Part shown: piece after piece, positions 36,965 through 47,102 of the stretch
Numbering within the stretch: the first letter of the stretch is position 1
Layout of the letters: every line of letters begins with the position of its first letter
NCBI RefSeq assembly: GCF_040546595.1
Contig: NZ_JBEPOB010000001.1
Span: forward strand, 1,427,001-1,491,000
Direction: 5' to 3'
Source of the DNA: Bosea sp. OAE506
GTDB lineage: Bacteria; Pseudomonadota; Alphaproteobacteria; Rhizobiales; Beijerinckiaceae
Length of the DNA stretch: 64,000 nt
Notes under the pieces: model-generated
Databases searched by the model: none
What the model was told of the DNA's origin: nothing
The model's input: the letters and a program-made list of their open reading frames with translations, nothing else
Made by a program: the position numbers and the translations under genes

Positions 36965-37385
36965 GGTTTGAGCCGGCCCCCAGCCACGGTCCTCCTTAGG
37001 CGTGCCTGGCTGAGGGCTCCAACCGCCTGGCGATCGACCTCGTCGCATATACGCGAGCGGCTCCTGACCTCGCTGGCGTCTCGATCGCAGACGGGAGGTG
37101 AGGTACAGTGATCGCACACCGCTAAGGCGCCAGAGCGCTGCCAGCGACGGACGACGTTTCAAAAACTCGCTGGGGTTAAAACCCCCATCGTACGCTGGGG
37201 TAAGACGCGCCAGACCTGACTTGGCGCCGCACTCAAGGCAAAGGCTATCTGCGTTGAACGGCTAGAGGAACCTCGTCGAGTAATTCCGTAAGATTTTGTT
37301 GAGACGCTCGAATTTCAAGTCAACCAGCAACCTCGCCCTTCGGGGTACGGCCGCAGGTAATAGGCTGTTTTGAGCGGATCTTTCG
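36965..37385. other. Intergenic region upstream of GGDEF-EAL gene
   Basis: About 420 bp with no supported gene. It contains a GGGG-TTAAAA-CCCC mini-hairpin near 37172. The promoter of the GGDEF-EAL gene should lie in the AT-richer last 130 bp. Confidence 0.4.
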
Positions 37386-39641
37386 ATGGCTGAACTGATT
37401 GTCGATCTCAGACCTGCGGATGAGGTCGAACGCTTGATGGCTTTGGTTCAATATCAACAGCCTGCCACCCGATCCATTCGTGGTCTCGACGCGATCCTGC
37501 GGCATGCCAAGCGCGCCTTCAGCGTCCCCATCGCTATCGTGTCGTTTGTGGGGGCCGATAGGCAGCACTTCCTGGCGCGTGTGGGGATCGACGTTTGCAG
37601 TACAGCTCGGCAGGATTCTTTCTGCAGTCATGCAATCCTGAAACACCATGTGATGGTCGTTCCCGACGCCACGCTTGATCCCCGTTTCCGGGCATCACCA
37701 CTCGTCTCGGGCGAGCATGCGATCCGGTTTTACGCAGGCGCGCCGCTGTTGACGCCTGATGGCCATACGATCGGCGCCCTCTGCATCAAGGACACTGTTC
37801 CACGACCGCAAGGCCTGACTGCAGACGAGCGAGATTGTCTGGCCGAGATGGCAGAGCTTGTTATGGACAGGCTCGAAGCTCAACGCCTGGCGACCGTAGA
37901 GGCTGACGGCCAGCGTCGCTTCGATGCTGTGGCGGAATCGGCTGCTGACGCCATCATCACCGCTGATGGCAGAAACCGTATTGTGTCCTGGAACAGTGCC
38001 GCGGGGCGCATGTTTGGGTACACGGCCGCAGAAGCCGTGGGACAATCGCTTAGCATGATCGTTCCCGATCGCTTCCGGGCGATGCATAAGGCGGGTTTGG
38101 AACGCGCTGCGGACGGGCTTCCGACGAAGCTCGTAGGCTCTCTGGTCACAGTGCCCGCTCTGCGAAGGGACGGGACGGAGTTTCCAATTGAGCTCTCCTT
38201 GTCGCATTGGCGGGAGAATGGCGAACATTGCTTCGGTGCGATCTGTCGCGACATCACCGAGAGGCAGGAGACTGAGGCTAAGCTCAAATACGCGGCCGAA
38301 CATGATGCCCTAACCGGCCTCGCAAATCGGACTGTTCTCGACGAGCGCCTCAAGCTGGCAAGCTCTCAAGGCCGGCCAGTCTCTCTGATCATGGTCGATC
38401 TCGACGGATTCAAAGATATCAACGACAGCCTGGGGCATGCCGCCGGGGACGAGGTTCTCAAGATCGTCGCCAGCCGCCTTTGCGCTACCGCCGGCACGAA
38501 CGTGCTGCCATGCCGCCTCGGCGGTGATGAGTTTGTCCTTCTCATTGAAGATCGAGCAGATCCTCAGCAAGCCGTCGAACTTGCGCGGAGGAGCATCGAA
38601 GCGATCGAGATGCAGATGGAGCTGGGGGAGCGTTCCGTCTATGTCGGCGCCTGTGCTGGCGCAGCGACCATCACGGGGACAGACTGGGTCGACGATTTGC
38701 CGCTCCAGCAGGCGGACCTTGCTTTGTACAAAGCGAAAGCGAGCGGCCGTGGTCGCGTGAGGCTTTTCACTCAGGACCTGATACCGGCGCAGCATTCCCG
38801 CACATCCGTGAGCTCCGGGCTGCGACAGGCCTTCGAGCGGGGCGAGTTCGAGCTGTATTACCAGCCACAGGTCCAACTATCGGATTATGCCATCGTGGGG
38901 GCGGAGGCCCTTCTCCGCTGGAACCACCCGGATCTCGGTGTCCTTGCGCCTGGTGCGTTTATCGAGACGCTTGGATCGAGCTTGATTGCCGTGCCGGTAT
39001 CCGAGTGGATCCTCCGTACGGCCTGTCGCCAGGCGGCTGAGTGGCGCCAATCAGGCCATCCGGCCTTCCGGATTGGCGTCAATCTGTTCGCTGCCCAGTT
39101 CAAAGCCGGCGACCTCGTCAGCGTCGTTGACGGCATCCTCCGAGAGACGGGGCTGCCGCCCTCCGGCCTCGAACTGGAGGTCACCGAAAACACAATCCTT
39201 CGCGACGAGTCGCGAATCGATGCGGTTCTTTATCAGCTTCGGGAAACGGGCGTCGGCATTGCCTTCGACGACTATGGCACGGGATACGCATCGCTGACGA
39301 TGCTTAAGGAGTTCCCGGTCACACGCCTCAAGATTGACCGGTCTTTCGTCAGCGGCGGAGATACCGGCGGCATAAACCGATTAATTGTCGAGGCCATCTC
39401 CAAGCTCGCCAGCGGGCTGAAGCTGGATGTGATCGCCGAAGGCATCGAGACCGTCGAGCAAGCGTCCCTCATGCGGAATTATTGCAGGGAGGGCCAGGGC
39501 TACCTGTTCGGGAAGCCAATGCCGGCAGTCGCATTCGAATTGGCGCTAAAGGTTTCGGGGAGAGACGCTAGCGTCGCTGTCCGGCCAGAGCGATCGGCAG
39601 TCGACCTTCATCATCAGGGTCGGATCTCCGCTGCACGCTGA
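37386..39641 (+). CDS. GAF-PAS-GGDEF-EAL c-di-GMP turnover protein
   Basis: 751 residues. GAF at about 25-170, PAS 177-292, GGDEF 305-462 with an intact RLGGDEF motif (near 378), EAL 475-725 with AEALLRW, ELEVTENTI, AFDDYGTGYAS, LKIDRSFV and AEGIET. All metal and substrate residues of the phosphodiesterase appear present, so both cyclase and phosphodiesterase activities are possible. No membrane helix. Likely tunes c-di-GMP for nearby targets such as the PilZ protein and the GT2 synthase (inference). Confidence 0.94.
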   Translation: MAELIVDLRPADEVERLMALVQYQQPATRSIRGLDAILRHAKRAFSVPIAIVSFVGADRQHFLARVGIDVCSTARQDSFCSHAILKHHVMVVPDATLDPRFRASPLVSGEHAIRFYAGAPLLTPDGHTIGALCIKDTVPRPQGLTADERDCLAEMAELVMDRLEAQRLATVEADGQRRFDAVAESAADAIITADGRNRIVSWNSAAGRMFGYTAAEAVGQSLSMIVPDRFRAMHKAGLERAADGLPTKLVGSLVTVPALRRDGTEFPIELSLSHWRENGEHCFGAICRDITERQETEAKLKYAAEHDALTGLANRTVLDERLKLASSQGRPVSLIMVDLDGFKDINDSLGHAAGDEVLKIVASRLCATAGTNVLPCRLGGDEFVLLIEDRADPQQAVELARRSIEAIEMQMELGERSVYVGACAGAATITGTDWVDDLPLQQADLALYKAKASGRGRVRLFTQDLIPAQHSRTSVSSGLRQAFERGEFELYYQPQVQLSDYAIVGAEALLRWNHPDLGVLAPGAFIETLGSSLIAVPVSEWILRTACRQAAEWRQSGHPAFRIGVNLFAAQFKAGDLVSVVDGILRETGLPPSGLELEVTENTILRDESRIDAVLYQLRETGVGIAFDDYGTGYASLTMLKEFPVTRLKIDRSFVSGGDTGGINRLIVEAISKLASGLKLDVIAEGIETVEQASLMRNYCREGQGYLFGKPMPAVAFELALKVSGRDASVAVRPERSAVDLHHQGRISAAR

Positions 39642-40039
39642 GCAGCGAAGTACCTTGTGTGATCCTTTACGGACGACCACAAACAGGGGCAGCATCCGAA
39701 CCAATAGCGCCACCCTTGGCTGCTCAAACCCCAGCCTTAGCAATTCGCCCTGAAGCGGACGTTCCCAACGACTGCTATGGGCCACCTCCAGAATCTAACG
39801 CTCCCACGCGACTAGCGGGTCATCCAGCTTTTGCTCACGAGCGATGATCAGATTGGCACGCCTCGGCTGGGATCTCTGAAGAACGGAGTCCTCTGAAGTC
39901 GGCACCCGTACCCAGGCTCGCGCCCGTCTTCGGCCAGGCGTTGCAGTTACGTTCGACGCACACTTTTGGGGTACGACATAGCGGTCTTATAGGGAGAATG
40001 GCGCTGTTATGGGGTGCACCACACGAGGCGCGCTGCGCC
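39642..40039. other. Intergenic region with partial dispersed repeat
   Basis: About 400 bp, convergent side. No gene supported. GAACGTCCGCTTCAGGGC on the minus strand (39747-39766) matches the start of the dispersed repeat (copies A, B, D). Confidence 0.45.
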
Positions 40040-40612
40040 TCACGGCTCCAGTTCGGAATCCCAGTAGAGATAATCGAGCCAGCTCTCGTGGAGATAGTTC
40101 GGCGGGAAGAGCTTGCCGTTGCGGTGCAGGTCGTTGATCGTCGGCGCGTAGGCCTTCTGCATGGGGAACATGTCGACCGCTGCCGGCATCTTATCGCCCT
40201 TGCGCAGATTGCAGGGGGAGCAGGCGGCGACCACGTTCTCCCAGGTGGTGAGCCCACCCTTGGAGCGCGGGATGACGTGGTCGAAGGTCAGCTCGTCACG
40301 GGCGCCGCAATACTGGCAGGCGAAGCGGTCGCGCAGGAAGACGTTGAAGCGCGTGAATGCCGGGGTGCGCGAGGGCTTGATGTAGGTCTTGAGCGAGACG
40401 ACCGAGGGCAGCCGCATGTCGAAGCTGGGGCTGCGGACGACCGTGTCGTATTCGGAGACGATATTCACGCGGTCCATGAAGACCGCCTTGATCGCGTCCT
40501 GCCAGCTCCAGAGGGAGAGCGGATAATAGCTCAGGGGCCGAAAATCGGCATTGAGAACCAGCGCCGGACAACCATCCGGCGAGGCCATCGGATGCATCAC
40601 ATGCGCCGTCAA
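40040..40612 (-). CDS. HNH endonuclease-fold protein
   Basis: 190 residues. Zn knuckle CQYCGAR with ACSPCNLRKG around the HNH core (LTFDHVIPRSKGG). N-terminal half (ALVLNADFRPLSYYPLSLWS) is highly typical of a protein conserved in alphaproteobacteria, annotated as HNH endonuclease; its in vivo role is unclear. The start is a TTG with GGAGG ten bases upstream; ATGs at 40597 and 40588 are alternatives. Confidence 0.88.
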   Translation of the reverse strand: MTAHVMHPMASPDGCPALVLNADFRPLSYYPLSLWSWQDAIKAVFMDRVNIVSEYDTVVRSPSFDMRLPSVVSLKTYIKPSRTPAFTRFNVFLRDRFACQYCGARDELTFDHVIPRSKGGLTTWENVVAACSPCNLRKGDKMPAAVDMFPMQKAYAPTINDLHRNGKLFPPNYLHESWLDYLYWDSELEP

Positions 40613-40804
40613 ACCCGCCGCACCTCCGCTTTCACGTCCGGGACGAATCCCGTACGGACATCAATGTAAGCGCGGCACGACAGGAATGTGAAGGGGTGCG
40701 GCGATTGGGCCGCCGCGAGCGTCGGGATCGGATGTGACCCGACCCTCTCTTTCAGGATGCGGTGGGGAGCGTCGCCCGGGTCGAGACGAAGCCCGACGGC
40801 TGGT

Positions 40805-41689
40805 TCAGCGCGTCGGAACCGGCTTTTCGCCGCGGTAATCGTAAAAACCGCGCTTGGTCTTGCGGCCCAGCCACCCGGCCTCGACATATTTCACCAGCAG
40901 CGGGCAGGGGCGGTATTTGGAATCCGCCAGGCCGTCATGAAGCACCTGCATGACCGAGAGGCAGGTATCGAGGCCGATGAAATCGGCGAGCTGGAGGGGC
41001 CCCATCGGATGGTTGGCGCCAAGCTTCATCGCGGTGTCGATCGCCTCGACCGAACCGACGCCCTCATAGAGCGTATAGACGGCCTCGTTGATCATCGGCA
41101 GCAGGATGCGATTGACGATGAAGGCCGGGAAATCTTCGGAGACCGAGACGGTCTTGTGGAGCTTGCCGACGAATTCCTTGGCGAGCTCGAAGGTCTGGTC
41201 GTCCGTGGCGATGCCGCGGATCAGCTCGACGAGCTGCATCAGCGGCACAGGGTTCATGAAATGGATGCCGATGAAGCGCTCGGGCCGGTCGGTCGCGGCG
41301 GCCAGCCGCGTGATCGAGATCGAGGAGGTGTTGGAGGCCAGCATCGTCTCCGGCTTGATGTGCTGGCAGACGGCGGTGAAGATCTTGCGCTTGGTTTCCT
41401 CGTTCTCGGTCGCGGCCTCGATCACGAGGTCGCAGTCGACGAGGCCTTCGAGCCTGGGGGCCGGCGTGATCTTGGCCATGGCGTCGCGGCGGATTTCATC
41501 GCCGATCGCGCCCTTGGCGACCTGACGGGCCATGTTGCCGTCGATCGTGGCGAGCGCCGTCTTGATGCGCTCCTCGGCCACGTCGTGCAGCTTCACCTCG
41601 AAGCCGGCGACCGCCGCCACATGGGCGATGCCGTTGCCCATCTGGCCCGCGCCGATGATGCCGATCGTCCTGATCGCCTGAGCCGACAT
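40805..41689 (-). CDS. hbd: 3-hydroxybutyryl-CoA dehydrogenase
   Basis: 294 residues from MSAQAIRTIGIIGAGQMGNG. N-terminal Rossmann fold with GAGQMG; catalytic His in FIGIHFMNPVPLMQLVE, SSISIT before it, and the C-terminal helical domain (FPAFIVNRILLPMINEA). Oxidises (S)-3-hydroxybutyryl-CoA to acetoacetyl-CoA with NAD(P) in fatty-acid or polyhydroxybutyrate metabolism. Downstream of etfBA in the usual alphaproteobacterial order. A hairpin-rich 128-bp gap separates it from etfA. Confidence 0.93.
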   Translation of the reverse strand: MSAQAIRTIGIIGAGQMGNGIAHVAAVAGFEVKLHDVAEERIKTALATIDGNMARQVAKGAIGDEIRRDAMAKITPAPRLEGLVDCDLVIEAATENEETKRKIFTAVCQHIKPETMLASNTSSISITRLAAATDRPERFIGIHFMNPVPLMQLVELIRGIATDDQTFELAKEFVGKLHKTVSVSEDFPAFIVNRILLPMINEAVYTLYEGVGSVEAIDTAMKLGANHPMGPLQLADFIGLDTCLSVMQVLHDGLADSKYRPCPLLVKYVEAGWLGRKTKRGFYDYRGEKPVPTR

Positions 41690-41817
41690 GGTCTTTTCCA
41701 TCTCCGGTGTCGCCGCCCCGCCGCGGGGCGCGATGCGGGCCGCCATTCGCGGCGGCCCGGCCTGGTTTCGTGACCGGGCCGGCGCTTGAGCCGGCCGCCG
41801 ATCGTGTTGGGTCGGGC

Positions 41818-42765
41818 CTATTTGCCGAGCTTAGCGAGTTCGGCGTCGAGTTCGGGCAGCAGGGTGAAGAGGTCGCCAACGAGGGCGTAGTCGGCGATCT
41901 GGAAGATCGGGGCCTCTTCGTCCTTGTTGATGGCGACGATGACCTTGGAATCCTTCATGCCGGCGAGATGCTGGATCGCGCCGGAGATGCCGACGGCGAT
42001 GTAGAGGTCCGGCGCCACGACCTTGCCGGTCTGGCCGACCTGCCAGTCATTGGGCGCGTAGCCGGCATCGACCGCGGCGCGCGAGGCGCCCATGGCCGCG
42101 CCCAGCCGGTCGGCGACCGGCTCGATGACCTTGGCGAAGGCCTCGGCCGAGCCGAGCGCGCGGCCGCCCGAGATGATGATCTTGGCCGAGGCGAGTTCCG
42201 GACGGTCGGACTTGGCGACCTCCTCGCCCTTGAAGCTGGAGGAGCCGTCCTGCGCCGTGGCGGCGACGGCCTCGACCGGCGCGGTGGCGGCGCCGTCGGC
42301 TGCGGCGGCGAAGGAGGCACCACGCACGGTGATGACCTTCTTGGCGTCGGCCGACTGGACGGTCTGGATCGCGTTGCCGGCATAGATCGGCCGCTCGAAG
42401 GTGTCGGGCGAGACGACCTTGGTGATTTCCGAGATCTGCATCACGTCGAGCAGGGCGGCGACGCGGGGCGTGACGTTCTTGCCGGTGGTGGTGCCGGCCG
42501 CGACGATGGCGTCATAGCTGCCGGCGAGCGAGACGATCAGCGCAGCCAGCGGCTCGGCGAGATGGTGGCCATAGGCGGCATCGTCCGCCAGCAGCACCTT
42601 CTCGACGCCGTCGAGCTTCGCCGCGGCGTCGGCCACGGCTTGCGCGCCCTGGCCGGCGACCAGGACATGGACGGGCGCACCGAGCGCCTTGGCGGCGAAC
42701 AGGGCCTTGCGGGTGGCCTCGTTGAGGCTCTTGTTGTCGTGCTCGGCGAGAAGCAGCGTCGTCAT
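41818..42765 (-). CDS. etfA: Electron transfer flavoprotein alpha subunit
   Basis: 315 residues. C-terminal FAD-binding motif region is clear ([52 protein letters not shown]). With EtfB it accepts electrons from acyl-CoA dehydrogenases and passes them to ETF-quinone oxidoreductase. Four bases after the etfB stop. Confidence 0.95.
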   Translation of the reverse strand: MTTLLLAEHDNKSLNEATRKALFAAKALGAPVHVLVAGQGAQAVADAAAKLDGVEKVLLADDAAYGHHLAEPLAALIVSLAGSYDAIVAAGTTTGKNVTPRVAALLDVMQISEITKVVSPDTFERPIYAGNAIQTVQSADAKKVITVRGASFAAAADGAATAPVEAVAATAQDGSSSFKGEEVAKSDRPELASAKIIISGGRALGSAEAFAKVIEPVADRLGAAMGASRAAVDAGYAPNDWQVGQTGKVVAPDLYIAVGISGAIQHLAGMKDSKVIVAINKDEEAPIFQIADYALVGDLFTLLPELDAELAKLGK

Positions 42766-42769
42766 GATC

Positions 42770-43519
42770 TCAGAGAACTCCGGCTTCGGTCTTGAGCTTG
42801 GACACGAGTTCGGCGACGGAGCCGACCTTGATGCCGGCGGAACGTCCGGCGGGCTCGACGGTCTTGAGCACCGTCAGACGGGGCGCCATGTCGACGCCCA
42901 GCGTCTCGGCCGAGGTCTCGTCCAGCGGCTTCTTCTTCGCCTTCATGATGTTGGGCAGCGAAGCATAGCGCGGCTCGTTGAGGCGCAGATCGGTGGTGAC
43001 GATGGCCGGCAGCTTGAGCGAGACGGTCTGCAGGCCGCCATCGACCTCGCGGGTGACATCGACCGCATCTGCGCCCAGATCGACCTTCGAGGCGAAGGTG
43101 CCCTGCGGCCAGCCCAGCAGCGCGGCCAGCATCTGGCCGGTCTGGTTGCAGTCATCGTCGATCGCCTGCTTGCCGAGAATGACGAGGCCGGGGCTCTCCT
43201 GCTCGACGACCTTCTTCAGCAGCTTGGCCACCGAGAGCGGCTCGACCGTGCCCTCGACCTTCACGAGGATGCCTCGGTCGGCGCCCATGGCCAGCCCGGT
43301 GCGGATCGTCTCGGCGGCCTGAGCCGGGCCGATCGAGACCACGACGACCTCGGTCGCCTTGCCGGCTTCCTTCAGCCGCAGCGCTTCCTCGACGGCGATC
43401 TCGTCGAAGGGGTTCATCGACATCTTGACGTTGGCGAGTTCGACGCCCGAGCCGTCCGCCTTCACCCGGATCTTCACGTTGTAGTCGACAACCCGCTTCA
43501 CGGGCACAAGGATCTTCAT
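42770..43519 (-). CDS. etfB: Electron transfer flavoprotein beta subunit
   Basis: 249 residues from [20 protein letters not shown]. Family signature regions: [37 protein letters not shown], and [28 protein letters not shown]-binding partner of EtfA. GTG and ATG codons up to 43531 are alternative starts. First gene of the etfB-etfA-hbd run. Confidence 0.95.
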   Translation of the reverse strand: MKILVPVKRVVDYNVKIRVKADGSGVELANVKMSMNPFDEIAVEEALRLKEAGKATEVVVVSIGPAQAAETIRTGLAMGADRGILVKVEGTVEPLSVAKLLKKVVEQESPGLVILGKQAIDDDCNQTGQMLAALLGWPQGTFASKVDLGADAVDVTREVDGGLQTVSLKLPAIVTTDLRLNEPRYASLPNIMKAKKKPLDETSAETLGVDMAPRLTVLKTVEPAGRSAGIKVGSVAELVSKLKTEAGVL

Positions 43520-43696
43520 CGTCGTCATCACCGTTCAGAAAAGAGGCTGGTCCCGCCGCATCCGGAGCGTTGCCGCGTGCGGCGGCAGGATGGCGGCATC
43601 GCGGCTCTCGGCTCGAATGCGGACGGACCGTAACGACGGCCGTTTGCGCTTGTCAACGCCACGAATAGCCCATCCACGATGCCCAAACCGCACCTC

Positions 43697-44392
43697 TCAA
43701 CCCCGCGCCGGGCGCCCGAACAGGCGCGCCTGGCGGTGGATGAAGACGGGCGTGAGCGCGACGCCGGTGGCCAAACCGCCGAGATGGGCCCACCAGCCGA
43801 CATGGCCGTCCGGGTCGAGCAGGGCCTGGACGAGCTGGAACAGCACCCAGGCCAGGATGGCGTAGAGCGCGGTGATCCGCAGCGGAATCCAGTTGAAGGC
43901 GAGCCCCCAGATACGGACGCGGGGGTAGAGCATCAGATAGGCGGCGATGATGCCCGAGATCGCGCCCGAGGCGCCGATCAGGGGCTGCTCCGAGGCCGGG
44001 TTGACCAGCGCATGGGCGAGCGAGCCGCCGAGCCCGCAGAGGCAGAAGAACAGCAGGAACCGGGCATGGCCCATGGCATCCTCGACATTGTCGCCGAAGA
44101 CGAAGAGGAACAGCATGTTGCCAAGCAGATGGGCGAGGCCGAGATGCAGGAAGACGTTGCTCAGCGGCGTCAGCCAGGTCGGCGCCTGCAGCAGCTCGGC
44201 GGGAAGCTGCGCCGTGCCGAACAGCACCGAGGGAATCAGCCCGAAGCCGGCCGCGACAGCGATCTGTCCGGTCTCGCTCTCGCGCAGGGTCAGCAGCAGA
44301 TAGAGCAGGACGCAGAGCGCGATCAGGACATGCGTGACATAGGGCGCGCGCATGAAGCGCAGCGGCACACCGTCATGCAGCGGAATGAACAC
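43697..44392 (-). CDS. Rhomboid-family intramembrane serine protease
   Basis: 231 residues, six or seven helices. Catalytic Ser in GASGAISG and His in HLGGLATG; HLGLAHLLGNMLFLFVFGDN is the typical TM2 oxyanion region. Cleaves substrates in the inner membrane; targets unknown. Eight bases after the adenosyltransferase stop, so co-transcribed. Confidence 0.93.
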   Translation of the reverse strand: MFIPLHDGVPLRFMRAPYVTHVLIALCVLLYLLLTLRESETGQIAVAAGFGLIPSVLFGTAQLPAELLQAPTWLTPLSNVFLHLGLAHLLGNMLFLFVFGDNVEDAMGHARFLLFFCLCGLGGSLAHALVNPASEQPLIGASGAISGIIAAYLMLYPRVRIWGLAFNWIPLRITALYAILAWVLFQLVQALLDPDGHVGWWAHLGGLATGVALTPVFIHRQARLFGRPARG

Positions 44393-44400
44393 GCGGCCCG

Positions 44401-44982
44401 CTAGCGGTTCTGGCCGGGCACCCAGAGCACGTCGCCCTGGGCCCTGGCGTTGAGATGGCGCGAGGCGACGAAGAGGAAGTCCGAGAGCCGGTTGATGTAG
44501 TGCAAGGCCGGCGCGCCGACGATCTCGCCCGGCGTCTGGGCGAGTTCGGTCATCAGCCGTTCGGCACGGCGGCTGACCGTGCGCGCGAGATGCAGATGGG
44601 TCGCGGCCGGCGTCCCGCCGGGCAGGACGAAGGACCGCAGCGGTGCAAGGTGCTCGTTCAGCCGGTCGATGTCGGCCTCGATACGCTCGACCTGCGCGGC
44701 GACGATCCGCAGCGGCTCATAGGCCGGCGGCGTGCCGGTATCGGGCGTCGAGAGGTCGGCCCCGAGGTCGAAGAGGTCATTGCTGATACGGCCGAGCATC
44801 GCGTCGAGCTCGGCATCCTCCGTGGCGGCGTGGAGGCGGGCGATGCCGATGCAGGCATTGGTCTCGTCGACCGTGCCATAGGCGGCGACGCGCAGATCGT
44901 ATTTCGGCCGGCGCGGGCCCGATGCAAGGCCGGTGGTGCCGTCGTCGCCGGTGCGCGTGTAGATTCGGTTGAGCTTGACCAT
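44401..44982 (-). CDS. PduO-type cob(I)alamin adenosyltransferase
   Basis: 193 residues. N-terminal TRTGDDGTTGLASGPRRPK (ATP-binding, TGDxGxT), YGTVDETNACIG, and C-terminal ARTVSRRAERLM and YINRLSDFLFVASR motifs. Converts cob(I)alamin and ATP to adenosylcobalamin, for example for methylmalonyl-CoA mutase. Its place beside etfBA and the twin-TM gene is conserved in alphaproteobacteria. Confidence 0.94.
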   Translation of the reverse strand: MVKLNRIYTRTGDDGTTGLASGPRRPKYDLRVAAYGTVDETNACIGIARLHAATEDAELDAMLGRISNDLFDLGADLSTPDTGTPPAYEPLRIVAAQVERIEADIDRLNEHLAPLRSFVLPGGTPAATHLHLARTVSRRAERLMTELAQTPGEIVGAPALHYINRLSDFLFVASRHLNARAQGDVLWVPGQNR

Positions 44983-45057
44983 GAGCGCCTTATAGCGCGG
45001 CGCGTGCGCGACGGAAGCGGCGTTCGTGCGGTAGCGAGAGCGGCGAAACGCCCCGTC

Positions 45058-45656
45058 TCAGAAGCTGTAGCCGAGGCGGGCGCCGATATTGGCGGGACCC
45101 TTGGGCTGGGTGCGGTCGGAGCAGCCGGCGGTGCTGAAATGCTCCAGCGTCGCGACCAGGCTCCAGCGGTCGTTCAGGCGCACGCCCAGCGCCGCGGCCT
45201 CGCGCGTGCCAGTGTTGCAGCCCAGGTTCAGCCGGTTCTCCGGGATGACGGCGCCGGTCTTGCCGTCGTTCAGCGCAGCACCGAGGCTGGCCTCGACGAA
45301 GACGGCTCGCGTCAGGTCGACGGTCCAGGTCGCGCCGGCATAGGCGAAGCGCGTGCCGTTGAAATTGGCGCTGGCGCCGAGATGGAAACGCGGCACGAAG
45401 GCGTTGGCAAAGCGATCCGACAGGGTGAAGGGCCGTGGCGTCGCGATCTCGCCGCTGAAATTCGCCAGGCCGCTCTCGCGACTGCCGCCTGGATTGGCGA
45501 CGCGCCCGCGCCGATGCGGGCTTCCCAGGAGAGGGAGGGTGCTGGCGTGGTGGCCGGTGCGTAGCTCGAGGTCCCGGCGGGAAGGGCCTGCGCCTGCGCC
45601 GCGAAAGGCGAGACTGCCAGACAACCGAGAGCGAGCAGCGACGCGACGCGAACCAT
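45058..45656 (-). pseudogene. PagL-like acyloxyacyl hydrolase (lipid A deacylase), frameshifted
   Basis: Start MVRVASLLALGCLAVSPFAA with signal peptide to AAQAQ; after SWEARIGAGA the frame breaks at about 45499-45502. The next frame continues with an outer-membrane barrel (LANFSGEIATPRPF to the end) and the PagL-type C-terminus LEHFSTAGCSDR with catalytic His and Ser, ending ARLGYSF. One added T (GCGTCGCC to GCGTTCGCC) restores ~200 residues. PagL removes a 3-O-acyl chain from lipid A. It sits between the twin-TM and adenosyltransferase genes. Pseudogene or sequencing indel. Confidence 0.8.
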
Positions 45657-45829
45657 GAGCAATCTGAACTTCTTGTCGGCGGGACGAGGCTTAACGATGC
45701 TCAAAGACTCGTGACCGGAATATGGCACGATTGCGGCAAAGCGTCTTGGGTTGCCTTGGCAACGATCCAAAAACGTTTGTTTGTCAGAGGCTTGTAAAAT
45801 CTGGGGATGACGGGCGCGAGCCTGCGGGC

Positions 45830-46018
45830 TCAGCCGCTGCGCCACCACAGCACGAAGAGGATGACCAGGATCGCGACGAATTGCAGGACGACGCGCAGGC
45901 GCATCAGCTTCTGCGAGGTGCCGGCGCTGCCGCCCCGCAGCATATTGGCGAGGCCGAGGACGAGGACCACGGCGACCGCACCGACGGCGACGGGGACTAA
46001 AGAACCGCTGAATGTCAT
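45830..46018 (-). CDS. Twin transmembrane (HIG1-like) protein
   Basis: 62 residues: two helices (about 5-25 and 42-59) joined by a basic loop (RGGSAGTSQKLMRLRVVLQ). This small inner-membrane protein, often annotated as twin transmembrane protein, is conserved just upstream of the PduO adenosyltransferase in Rhizobiales and resembles HIG1-domain proteins linked to respiratory complexes. Confidence 0.85.
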   Translation of the reverse strand: MTFSGSLVPVAVGAVAVVLVLGLANMLRGGSAGTSQKLMRLRVVLQFVAILVILFVLWWRSG

Positions 46019-46096
46019 GACCCGCCCCTTAAGGCGCCCCCGCCGGCTTGACCAGCGCCGGCAGGCGCCAGTGACGCCGCGCCGCAGGCGCCGCCT

Positions 46097-46969
46097 TCAG
46101 CGGTAGCGCCGCTGCACGATCAGATGCGCCGTCACCGTCAGCACGATGGTCGCGGTCATCAGGATGAAGGAGATGGCGCCGCCGAAGGGCCAGTTGTTCT
46201 GCTGGGCGAACTGGCCATAGACCAGCGGCCCCATCATCTGGAACTTCGGGCCGCCGAGCAGGACGGGCGTGGCATAGGCGTTCATCGCCAGGATGAAGGT
46301 CAGGATCGTGCCGGCGAGGATGCCCGGAAGGGCCAGCGGCCAGAGCACGCGGCGAAACATCGCCGCCGGGCCGGCGCCGAGGCTGAAGGCGGCCTCCTCG
46401 ACATTGCGCGGGATGCCCTCGATCACGCTCTGCAGCGTCAGCACCATGAAGGGCAGGTTGACCGCGACGATGCCGATCAGCACGGCGGTCTCGGTGAACA
46501 TGATCTGGAGCGGCTGGTCGATCATGCCCAGGCCCATCAGGGAGGCGTTGAGCGCGCCCTTGCTGCCGAAGGCGGTCATCCAGCCGGCGGCGCGCACGGC
46601 GTTGCCGACGAAGAGGGGCAGCACCACGGCGATGATCAGCAGATTCTTGAAGCGGCTCTGCGTGCGCGCCAGCACATAGGCGAGCGGGAAGCCCATCACG
46701 AGACAGGCGATCGTGCAGACCACGGCGACCCGGACGGTGCGGGCCAGCACGGTGAGATAGTAGCTGTCGGTGAAGAACTTGACGTAGTTCTCGATCGTCA
46801 ACCCGTCGACCATGAACTGGCCGGGGATGAACTGGTTCAGCGAATAGCGGAACAGGATCGCGATCGGGCCGAGCAGCCCGATCGCGACGAAGATCGTCGC
46901 CGGTACGACGAGCAGGCCGGCAAGGCCGGTGCGCGCGCCTGCGACGGGTTCTGGAGCGGTGACGCTCAT
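46097..46969 (-). CDS. ABC importer permease, PotB-type
   Basis: 290 residues, six helices, with the permease EAA loop (EGIPRNVEEAAFSLGAGPAA). Inner-membrane subunit of a polyamine/iron-type (PotB-like) importer. Last gene of the unit amidohydrolase-permease-ATPase-binding protein-permease; 133 bp after the binding protein stop. Confidence 0.9.
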   Translation of the reverse strand: MSVTAPEPVAGARTGLAGLLVVPATIFVAIGLLGPIAILFRYSLNQFIPGQFMVDGLTIENYVKFFTDSYYLTVLARTVRVAVVCTIACLVMGFPLAYVLARTQSRFKNLLIIAVVLPLFVGNAVRAAGWMTAFGSKGALNASLMGLGMIDQPLQIMFTETAVLIGIVAVNLPFMVLTLQSVIEGIPRNVEEAAFSLGAGPAAMFRRVLWPLALPGILAGTILTFILAMNAYATPVLLGGPKFQMMGPLVYGQFAQQNNWPFGGAISFILMTATIVLTVTAHLIVQRRYR

Positions 46970-47102
46970 GGCGTGGCTCCGTCATGCTCGGGCTCGACCC
47001 GAGCATCTCCGGACGCGGACGCGGATAACCGCGCCTTCATCGTGATGAGGTTCTCGGGTCGGCGCGGAGCGCCGCCCGAGAATGACGTGCCAGCCCTGTT
47101 CA

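Noticed and set aside
37165..37200. GGGGTTAAAACCCC near-palindrome as a terminator or attachment site
   Set aside because: Too short, no U-run, no partner copy seen.
37270..37300. GGAAC-N16-GTA as a general-stress (EcfG) promoter
   Set aside because: The -10 part does not match CGTT and the spacing fits only loosely.
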